Origin: Sapria himalayana
Lineage: Eukaryota; Streptophyta; Magnoliopsida; Malpighiales; Rafflesiaceae
Length of the DNA: 64,000 bases
Direction of reading: 5' to 3'
NCBI GenBank assembly: GCA_029783825.1
Contig: JAREIK010000770.1
Coordinates: 154,529-218,528, forward strand
Shown: positions 50,156 through 61,694 of the stretch, in pieces
Layout: each line of letters opens with the position of its first letter
How positions within the stretch are numbered: the stretch's first letter is position 1
Notes under the pieces: model-generated
The model's database searches: none
Seen by the model: the letters and a program-made list of their open reading frames with translations, nothing else
Told to the model about the DNA's origin: nothing
Made by a program: the position numbers and the translations under genes

Positions 50156-53100
50156 TTATTTTGAATAAATTTATATTTTGCAAATATATTTTAAAAAATA
50201 TCTATCTTATTAATAATAGTTTATTAATTTATTTTTTGAACATTAATATAATATATTTCAATATAATTGTTCATATTGAATTTACATGATATATAATTAT
50301 AAAGATTATCATAACTAAATATAGTATTCACATAAAATAAATTTTAAAATTGTTATATTTTCAAATTTTATAACCTTCAAAAATTAGAAAAAATAACAAA
50401 TTTTTTGTTATATCATTGTTTAAATAAAACTTAGAAACCATTAAAAGCCTAAATACATAATTATCTAAACTTTTAAACACCGAATCCTGTAAATACTTAA
50501 ACCTTTAAACTCGTTAACCTTAAATATAATTTAAATAATATATAGAAATATTAATTACAAAATAAATTATAAGTGATACAAATATAATTTTAATAATATA
50601 TTATTAATCAAAAAAACATATAAGCTTATAAAATGATGCAAAATATAAAAAAATTATTATTTATTAATAAATTTTACTTTGATTTTGAATCATTTTATAT
50701 TTTTAATTATATTTTAATTTATATCTATCATATTAAAAATAGTTTATTAATTTATTTTTAGTTAATTGATATTATATCTATCAATAAAATTGTTTATATT
50801 TAGTTTATATTATATATAGTTATAATAATTATTATTACTAAATATTGTATTCACATTTATAAAAAATTTTAAAATAATTATATTTTCAAATGTTATAAAC
50901 ATTGAAAATTTGAAAAAATATCAAAAATAAATTTTTTGTTATTTCATTGTTTGAATAATACCTATATAACCATTAAATGCTTAAATACTTAAATCAATAA
51001 CTTCTAAATCTCGAAAACCCTAAATAGATAAATTTTTAAACATGTATATCCCAAATAATAAATAATAAATCTCATTTTTATTTTTTTCGTTATAATTTTT
51101 AAATATTCATTTTAATTATTTATTTGTTTATTTTTATATAAATATTAAATACAAAATAAATTATAAGTTATAAAAATATAATTTATCTAAATTATTTTCA
51201 ACAAAAAAATATAGATAAACTTAATAAAAGAAGAAAAAATTAAAAACAAAAAAATATTATATGGTCATATATTTTGCTTTGTTTCTGAATCATTTTAGGT
51301 TTTGTAATTATATTTTAATTGATATCTAACTTATTAATAATAGATTATTAATTTATTTTTTGATCATTATTAGAATATTTATCAATAAAATAGTTTATAT
51401 TGAATTTATATTATATATAAATATAATGATTATTATAACTAAATATTGAATTCACATTTGAAAAAAATTTAAAAATTATTATATTTTCTAAGGTTATTAC
51501 ATTTGAAAATATCAAAAAATAATAAAAATAAATATTTTGTTATTTTAATTTTTAAATAAAACCTATAAACCACTAAATGCATACACAGTAAAATTAGAAA
51601 ACTTTTAAGGCCCGTAATGCCTAAATACATAAACCATTAAACCATTATATGCTACTTAATAATTAAGAAATCAAATTTTTTATTTATTTATTATAATTTT
51701 AAATATCCATTTTAATTATTTAATAGTTTATTTTTATAAAAATATTTATTACAACATAAATTATGAGTGCGACAAATATAATTTAAATAATTTATTTTAA
51801 ATGAAATAATATATGTACGCATATAAAAGAAGTAAAAATTTAAAAATTTAAAATTATTATTCCGTAATATATTTTTCTTTAATTTTAAATCAATTTGGGT
51901 TTTATAAATAATTTTTAATTAATTTCTATCTTTTTATTAATAGTTTATTAATTTAATTATTGATCATTATTATAATATCTATCAAAAAATTGATTATATT
52001 TCAATTTATATGATATATAATTATTAATATTATTATAACTAAAATATTATATTGACATTTAAAAAAATTTTAAATATTATTATATTTTCAAAGGTTAAAA
52101 CCTAAGAAAATGATAAAAAATTATAAAATTTTTGTTTATTTTATTATTTAAATAAAACCTATAAACCACTAAATGCCTAAAAACATAAATCGCTAAATTT
52201 TCAAATGATAAAATATCTAAATACTTAAACCATTAAATTAGTATACATTAATAATTAGTCATAAATCTCATTTTAATTTTTATTCAGTAAAATTTAAAAT
52301 TTTTATTTTAATTATTTATCACTTTATTTTTATAGAAATTTTAATTACAAAATAAATTATTAGTGAGACAGATATAATTAAAATTAATCTGGTATAACTT
52401 AAATAATAATTAATAATATCATTTTTTTTCATTATAATTTTAAATATATATTTTAGTTATTTATTTGTTTATTTTTATATAAATATTAATTACAAAATAA
52501 ATTATGAGTTAGAGAAATATAATTTATATAAATTATTTTAAATCAAAAAATATAGATAAACTTTTTATAATAAAAAAAATTAAAAACAAAAAATTATTAT
52601 ATTGTAATATATTTTGCTTTGCTTTTGAATTATTTTAGGTTTTGTAATTATATTTTAATTGATATCTATCTTATTAATAATATATTATTTATTTTTTTGA
52701 TTTTTATTAGAATATTTATCAATAAAATTGGTTATATTTAATTTATCTGATATATAAATATAATGATTATTATAACTAAATATTGTATTCACTTTAGAAA
52801 AAAATTTAAAAATTATTATATTTTCAAAGGTTATAACCTTAAAAATGAGAAAAAATAATAAAAATAAATTTTTTGTTATTTCATTTTTTAAATAAAACTT
52901 ATAGATCATTAAATTCTTACTTAATTAAATTAGTAAGCTCATAAATCCCGAAACCCCTAAATACATAAACCCTTTAACAGCTATATACTACTTAATACAT
53001 AATAAATCTCATTTTTATTTCTATTTATTATAATTTTAAATATTAATTTTAATTATTTATCGTTTAATTTTTTAGAAAATTTAATTACAAAATAAATTTC

Positions 53101-54049
53101 TAGTGAGACAAATAATATTTAAATAATTTCTTTTAATAAAAAAAAATATAAGCTTATAAAAAGAAATAAAATTTTAAAAACTAAATATTATTATTTAGTA
53201 ATATATTTTGATTTAATTTTGAATCATTTTGTTTTATGTAAATATATTTTAATTAATATGTATATTATTAATAATAGTTTATTAATTTAATTTTTTGTCA
53301 TTATTATAATATCTATCATTTAAATTATTTCTATTAAATTTATATGATATATAATTAGTAAGATTAATATAATTATACATTGTATTCACATTTAAAAAAA
53401 TTTTAAAAATTATTTTATTTTCAATGATTATAACCTTTGAAAATCAGAAAAAATCAAAAAAAGAATTTTAAATTTTTATTATATAAATAAAACTATAAAC
53501 CACTAAATGCCTCAAAACATAAATTGCTAAACTCCTAAACAATAAAACTCCTAAATAATCAAACCATTAAACCGATATACAACATATAATAAATCATAAA
53601 TCTTATTTTAATTTGTATTCATTATAATTTTAAATATTCATTTTAATTATTTATTAGTTTATTTTTTATAGAAATATCAATCACAAAATAAATAATGAGA
53701 GACAAATATAATTTTAATAATTTATTTTTAATCATAAAAAATAAGCTTATATAAAGAAGTAAAAATTTAAAAACAAAAAATTATTATTTAGTAATATATT
53801 TTACTTTGATTTTGAATCATTATATATAAGTTTAGCAATTATATTTTAATTACGATCAATCTTATTAATTAAAGTTTATTAATTTATTATTCCCTAATTT
53901 TTATAATATCGAAGAATAAATTTACTTATATTCAACTAAAATGTTTTCTAATTATTAAGTTATTATTATAACAAAATATTATATTTACATTGGAAAAAAA
54001 ATTAAAAATTATTATATTTTCAAAGGTTATAACCTTCAAAAATGATAAA

Positions 54050-54085
54050 AAATCACTAAAATAATTTTTTATATTGAATCTACAA
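54050..54085 (+). repeat. truncated monomer junction (two cores about 145 bp apart)
   Basis: At about 54,070 the post-core 'aaataatttttt' of one monomer is joined to 'atattgaatctacaac' of the next, losing most of a unit. Both parents contain 'ttttttat', so microhomology probably guided the join. Confidence 0.75.
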
Positions 54086-57000
54086 CAAATTTAATTATTA
54101 AGATTATTATAACTAAGTATTGTATTCATATTTTAGAACTATTAAAAAATTATTATATTTTTAAAGGTCATAACCTTTGAAAATCACGAAAATTCATAAA
54201 AATAAATTGTTTGTTATTTCATTGATTAAATAAAACAAATAAACACTAAAATGTGCAAACACATAAATCAATAAACTCCTTAACCCCAAAACCACAAAAA
54301 ACTTAAACAATTAAATAGTTATACCCTAAATAATAAATCATAAATCTCATTTTTATTAGTATTCAATATAATTTTAAATAAACATTTTAATTAATTTTAG
54401 TTTAATTTTATTGAAATATAAATTCAAAAATAAATTATTAGTGACACAAGAATAATTTAAATAATTTATTTTTCATCAAAAAATATATAGGCTTATAAAT
54501 GGATACAAAAATTTAAAAATTTAAAATTAATATTTAGTAAAATATTTCACTTTGATTTTGTGTCATTTTAGGTTTTGCAAATATATTTTAAACAATATTT
54601 ATCTTATTAATAAGTGGTTATTACTTTTTTATGATCATTATTATAACTATTATCAATAAAATAGTTTATATTAAATTTATATTATATATAATTATTATGA
54701 TTATTATAACTTCATATTGTATTCACTTTTCAAAAAAAATTTAAAAATTATTATATTTTCAAAGGTTATAACCTTCAAAAATGAGAAAAAATAACAAAAA
54801 TAAATTTTTTGTTATTTTATTTTTTATATAAAACATATAAACCACTAAATGACTAAATACAAAAATCACTAAACTACTAAATCCCGAAGCCCATAAATAC
54901 TAAAAACTTAAAATTAGTATAGTCTAAATAATAAATCATAAATCTCAGTTTTATTAGTATTCAATATAATTTTAAAGATTCATTTTAATTATTTATCAGT
55001 TTATTTTTATAGAAATATTAATTACAAAATAAATTATTAGTGCGACATATATAATTTAAATAATTTATTTATTATCAAAAAAAATTATTATAAAAAGTGG
55101 CAAAATTTTAAAAATAAAAATTATTATTTAATAATATATCTTATTTTGATTTTGAATCATTAGAGTTTACAATTATATTTATTTTATATCATTCTTATAA
55201 ATACAAGTTTATTAATTTATTTATTGATCATTATTATAATATCTATCAATAAAAATATTTATATTGAGTTTACATTATATATAATTATTAAGATTATTAT
55301 AACTAAATATTATATTCACATTTAAAAAAAATTATAAATTATTATATTTTCAAAGGTTACAACCTTCAAGAATTAAAAAAAATCAAAAAATTAAATTTTT
55401 TGTTTTATCATTCTTTAAAAAAAACTATAAATCACTAAAGGTCTAAACAATTAAATCATTAAACTCCTAAACCACAAAACACCTAATTACTTAAACCATT
55501 AAACCGGTATATCGTGAATAATAAATAATAAATCTCAATTTTATTTGTATTCATTATAATTTTAAATATTCATTTTAAATATTTATTAGTTTATTATTAT
55601 AGAATTATAAATTACAACATAAATTATGAGTAATACAAATATAATTTAAATAATTTATTTTTAATACCAAAAATATAAACTTATAAAAAAACCAAAACAT
55701 TAAAAAAATTATTATTTAGTAATATATTTTACTTTGATTTGAATAAATTTAGATTTTGCAAATACTTTTTAAATAATAACTATTTTATTAATAATAATTT
55801 ATTAATTATTTTTTGATTATAATTATAATATCCAGCAATATAATTATTTATATTGAATTTAAAAGAATTATAATTATGAATATTATTATAAATAAATATT
55901 ATATTTACATTTGAAAAAATTTAAAAATTATTATATTTTTAAAGGATATAATCTTCAAAAATTAGAAAAAATAATAAAAATAAATTTTTTGCTATATCAT
56001 TGTTTAAATAAAACATATAAACCAATAAATGACTAAACACTTAAACATCTAAACTCCTAAAGACAAAAGCACCTAAATACTTAAACCTTTAAACTCGTAA
56101 ACCTTAAATATAATTTAAAAAATTTATTAAAATATTAATTATAAAATAAATTATGAGTGATACATATATAATTTAAATAATTTATTTTTCATCAAAAAAA
56201 TTTATAAGCTTATAAAAAGAAGCAAAAACTAAAAAAAAATTATTATTTAGTAATAAATTTTACTTGGATTTTGAATAATTTTAGGTTTTGCAATTATATT
56301 TTAATTTATATCTATCATAATAATAATAACATATTAATTTATTTTTTGAAAATTGATATCATATCTATGAATAAAATTGTTTATATTTATTTTATATTTT
56401 ATATAATTATAATGATTATTATTAGTAAATATTGTATTCACATTTTTAAAAATTTTTAAAATTATTATATTGTAAAAGGTTATAACCTTTGAAAATGTGA
56501 AAAAATAACAAATATAATTTTTTTGTTATTTCATTGTTTAAACAAAACCTATAAACCACTAAATGCCTAAAAACATATATCGCTAAAGTCCTAAATGAAA
56601 AAAGCTGTAAATACTTAAAATATTAAACTGGTACACATTAATAATAATTCATAAATCTCATTTAAATTTTTATTCAATATAGTTTTAAATTTTTATTTTA
56701 ATTATTTACAATTTATTTTTATTGAAATATTAATTATAAAATAAATTATTAGAGAAACAGATATAATTTAAATTAAACTAGTATACCCTAAATAATATAG
56801 AATAGATTTCATTTTTTTTCATTATAATTTTAAATATTCATTTTAATTATTTATTTGTTTATTTATATATATATATTAATTAAAAAATAAATTTTGAGTT
56901 AAACAAATATAATTTATATAAATTACTTTTCATCAAAAAAAATATAGATAAACTTATTAAAAGAAAAAAAAATTAAAAACGAAAAATTATTATATAGTAA

Positions 57001-57216
57001 TATAATTTGCTTTGCTTCTAAATCATTATAGATTTTGTAATTATATTTTAATTGATATCTATCTTATAAATAATAGATTATAAATTTATTTTTTGATCAT
57101 TATTAGAATATTTATCAATAATATTGTTTATATTGAATTTATATGATATATAAATATAATGATTATTATAACTAAATATTGAATTTACATTTGAAAAATA
57201 TTTAAAAATTATTATA

Positions 57217-57242
57217 TTTCCAAAGGTTATAACCTTTGGAAA
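57217..57242. repeat. perfect 26-bp dyad core with compensatory pair change
   Basis: TTTCCAAAGGTTA is followed by its exact complement. Relative to the usual core, one T became C on the left and the opposite A became G on the right, so the palindrome is kept in full. Confidence 0.9.
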
Positions 57243-57815
57243 TATAAAAAAATAATAAAAATAAATATTTTGTTATTTTAATTTTTAAATAAAACGTATA
57301 AACCACTAAATGAATACACAGTTAAATCTGTAAACTCCTAAGGCCCATAATGCCTAAATACATAAACCATTAAACTGCTATATACTACTTAATAATTAAG
57401 AAATCAAATTTTTATTTCAATTTATTATTATTTTAAATATTCATTTTAATTATTTATAAGTTTATTATATAGAAATATTTATTACAAAATAAATTATGAG
57501 TGCGACAAATATAATTTAATTAATTTATTTTTAATCAAAAAATATATATACGCTTATAAAAGAAGTAAAATTTTAAAAATTAAAAATTGTTATCTAGTAA
57601 TATTTTTTACTTTAATTTTGAATCAATTTGGGTTTTGTAAATATTTTTAATTAATTTCTATCTTTTTATTAATAGTTTATTAATTTAATTTTTGATCATT
57701 ATTATATTGTCTATCAATAAAATTATTTATAATGAATTTATATGATATATAATTATTAATATTATTAAAACTAAATATTGTATTCACATTTCAAAAAATT
57801 GTAAATATTATTATA

Positions 57816-57840
57816 TTTTCATAGTTATAACCTATGAAAA
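57816..57840. repeat. dyad core variant with paired change
   Basis: The arms TTTTCATAG and CTATGAAAA flank TTATAAC. Close relatives (44,515; 60,935) have the change on the right arm only ('cctatgaaaat'). Here the left arm has the matching change, with one G lost. Confidence 0.8.
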
Positions 57841-59074
57841 TGATAACAAATTATAAAAATTTTTTGTTATTTTATTTTTTTATATAAAACCTATAAACCA
57901 CTAAAAGCCTTAAAACATAAATCGCTAAACTCCTATCGACAAAACCTCTAAATACTTATATGTTTAAACTGGTATACATTAATAATAAATCTTAAATCTC
58001 ATTTTAATTTTTATTTAGTGTAATTTTAAAATTTTATTTTAATTATATATCAGTTTATTTTTATAGAAATATTTATTACAAAATAAATTATTAGTAAGAT
58101 ATATCTATTCTAAATAATTTATTTTTCATCAAAAAAATATATATGCTTATAAAAGGAGACAAAATTTTAAAAACAAAAATTTATTATTTTGTAATATATT
58201 TTATTTAGATTTTAAATCATTTTAGTTTTTGCTATTATATTTTAATTTATATCATTCTTATTAATAATAGTTTATTAATTTTTTATTAATCAATATTATA
58301 ATATCTATTAATAAAATTATTTATATTGAGTTTACATTATATATAATTATTAAGAATATTATAACTAAATATTTTATTAACATTTAAAAAAAATTAAAAA
58401 TAATTATATTTTCAAAGGTTATAACCTTCAAAAATTAAAAAAAATCATAAAATTTATTTTTTATTTTATTATTCTTTAAATAAAAACTATAAAGCACTAA
58501 AGTCCTAAACACTTAAATCATTAAACTTTTATATTATGAATAATAAATAAAAAATCTCAATTTTATTTGTATTCATTATAATTTTATATATTCATTTTTA
58601 TTATTTATTAGTTTATTTTTATAGAATTTTAAATTACAAATAAATTGTGGAAGACAAATATAATTTAAGTAATTATCTTCTAATAACAAAAAATATAAAC
58701 TTATAAAAAGAAGCAAAACATCAAAAAAATTATTATTTAGTATTATATTTTACTTTGATTTTGAATAAATTTACATTTTGCAAATATATTTTAAAAAATA
58801 TTTATCTTATTAATAATAGTTTATTAATTTATTTTTTGATCATTAATATAATATCTATCAATATAATTGTTTACATTGATTTAACATGATATATAATCAT
58901 TATTATTATCATAACTAAATATAGTATTCACATATAAAAAAAATTAAAAATTGTTATATTTTGAAAGGTTATAAGCTTCAAAAATGAGAAAAAATAACAA
59001 AAATAATTTTTTTTATATCATTAGTTTAAATAAAACTTATAAACCATAAAATGCCTAAATACATAAATTTCTAA

Positions 59075-59105
59075 ACTCCTAAATATTTCATTTTTACTAA
59101 ATATT
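59075..59105 (+). repeat. truncated monomer junction (two cores about 195 bp apart)
   Basis: Near 59,087 the C-rich segment 'tttctaaactcctaaat' is joined to 'actaaatattattactaaat', the pre-core part of another monomer, so about 400 bp of a unit is missing. Confidence 0.7.
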
Positions 59106-61481
59106 ATTACTAAATATTGTATTCACATGTTTAAAAAATTTGAAAATTATTATATTTTCAAATGTTATGACATTATAAAATTTGAAAAAATTTCAAAAAT
59201 AAATTTTTTGTTATTTCATTGTTTAAATAAAAGCTATAAACCATTAAATGCATAAATAATTAAATTAATAACTTCTAAATCTCGAAAACCCTAAATAGAT
59301 AAATTTTTTAAATAGGTATATCCTAAATAATAAATAATAAATCTCATTTTTTATTTTTTTCATTATAATTTAAAATATTCATTATAATTATTTATTTGTT
59401 TGTTTTTATATAAATATTAAATACAAAATAAATTATTAGTTAGAAAAATATAATTTATATAAATTATTTTTCAACAAAAATAATTTAGATAAACTTATTA
59501 AAAGAAGAAAAAAATTAAAAATAAAAAACAAAAAATTATTATATAGTAATATATTTTTCTTTGTTTTTGAATCATTTTGGGTTTTTTAATTATATTATAA
59601 TTGATATATAACTTATTAATAATAGATTATTAATTTATTTTTTATCATTATTAGAATATTTATCAATAAAAATATTTATATTTAATTTATATGATATATA
59701 AATTTAAAAATTATTATAACTAAATATTGTATTCACATTTGAAATAAATTTTAAAATTATTATATTTTCAAAGATTATAACCTTTGAACATGTGAAAAAT
59801 CAAAAAAAATATTTTTTTTATTAACTTTTTATATAAAACCTATAAATCATTAAATGTTTAAATACTTAAATCACTAAACTACAAAATCCCTATACCCCTA
59901 TATAGATAATCATTTAAATGGGTATCTCCTAAATGATAATTAATAAATCTCATTTTTATTTGTTTTCATTTTAATTTAACAAATTAATTTTGATCGTGTA
60001 GTTTTTTATTTATATATATATATTTATTATAAAATAAATTATGATTTAAAAATATAATTTATAAAAATTATTTTTCATCAAAAAATAGATAAGCTTATAA
60101 AAGGAATAAAAATTTAAAAACAAATAATTTTTATTAAGTAATATATTTTGCTTTGCTTTTGAATCATTTTAGGTTTTGATATTATATTTTAAGTAATATT
60201 AATCTTATTCATAATTATTAAAATATCTATCAATAAAATTGTTTATATTGAATTTATATGATATATAATTATTATGATTATTATAAATAAATATTTACTC
60301 ACTTTTGAAAAAAATTTAAAAATTATTATTTTTTCAAAGGTTATAACCTTTGAAAATATCAAAAAATGATAAAAATAATATTTTTTTTATATTTTTTTTA
60401 ATAAAACCTATAAACCACTAAATGCATACATAGTTAAATCAGTAAACTCCTAAACCCCGTAATGCCTAAATACAAAAACCATTAAACTGCTATATACTAC
60501 TTAATAATTAATAAATCTAATTTTTATTTCTATTATTATAATTTTAAATATTCATTTTAATTATTTATTAGTTTATTTTTATTGAAATATTTATTACAAA
60601 ATATAGTATGAGTGCGAAAAATATAATTTAATTAATTTATTTATAATAAAAAAAATATACGGTTCTAAAAGAAGTAAAAATTTAAAAATTAAAAATTATT
60701 TTCTAGTAATAAATTTTACTTTAATTTTGAATCAATTTGTGTTTTGTAAATATTTTTTAATTAATTTCTATCTTTTTATTAATAGTTTATTAATTTAATT
60801 TTTGATCATTATTATACTGTCTATAAATAAAATTGTTTATATTCAATTTATATGATATATAATCATTAATATTATTAAAACTAAATATTGTATTCACATT
60901 TCAAAAAATTGTAAATATTATTATATTTTCAAAGGTTATAACCTATGAAAATGATAACAAATTATATAAATTTTTTTTGTTAATTTATTTTTTATATAAA
61001 ACCTATAAACCACTAAGAGCCTAAAACATAAATCACTAAACTCTTAACGACTAAAACCTCTAAATCCTTATACGTTTAAACTGGTATACATTAATAATAA
61101 ATCTTAAATATCATTTTAATTTTTATTCTATATAATTTTAAATTTTTATTTTAATTATTTATCAGTTTTTTTTATAGAAATATTAAATACAAAATAAATT
61201 ATTAGTGAGACTTATCTAATTTAAATTAAACTAGTATCCCTAAATAATAAATAATAAATAATAAATCTCATTTTTTTTCATTATAATTTTAAATATTTAT
61301 TTTAATTATTTATTAGTTTATTTATATATAAATATTAATTATGAGTTAGAAAAATAAATATTAATTATTAGTTCATTACAAAATAAATTATGAGTTAGAA
61401 AAATATAATTTATATAAATTATTTTTCATTAAAAAAATATAGATATACTTATTAAAAGAAGAAAAAATTCAAAAACAAAAA

Positions 61482-61694
61482 ATTATTATATAGTAATATA
61501 ATTTGCTTTGCTTCTAAATCATTTTAAGTTTTGTAATTATATTTTAATTAATATCTATCTTATTATTTATATTCTAATAATGATCAAAAAATAAATTAAT
61601 AATCTATTATTAATATGATAGATATCAATTAAAATATAATTACAAAACACAAAATGATTCATAAGCAAAGAAAATTATATTACTATATAATAAT
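61482..61694. repeat. foldback at satellite orientation switch (+ to -)
   Basis: The left arm (61,482-61,565) contains 'gctttgcttctaaatcattt' and 'tttgtaattatattttaatt'. The right arm (61,611-61,694) contains the complements 'aattaaaatataattacaaa' and 'aaatgattcataagcaaag'. The spacer is 45 bases. The array changes direction here, and similar monomers continue outward on both sides. Confidence 0.85.

Larger units (their letters stand above)
38536..61565 (+). repeat. AT-rich satellite array, block 3, + orientation (longest)
   Basis: About 23 kb of monomers. Dyad cores lie near 39,105, 39,705, 40,300, 40,895, 41,485, 42,075, 42,635, 43,175, 43,915, 44,515, 45,255, 46,295, 46,875, 47,450, 48,045, 48,715, 49,315, 49,910, 50,365, 50,895, 51,495, 52,095, 52,830, 53,435, 54,025, 54,170, 54,765, 55,355, 55,945, 56,480, 57,230, 57,828, 58,415, 58,970, 59,165, 59,775, 60,345 and 60,935. 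Monomer subtypes recur in the same order, for example the 'aacacgaaaatgtgtaaac' subtype at 40,970, 49,980 and, slightly changed ('aacactaaaatgtgcaaac'), at 54,240. Truncated junctions occur near 48,450-48,485, 50,142, 54,070 and 59,087. Open frames at 40682, 43086, 47183, 49194, 49694, 52685 and 56271 are within monomers and are not genes. Confidence 0.9.
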
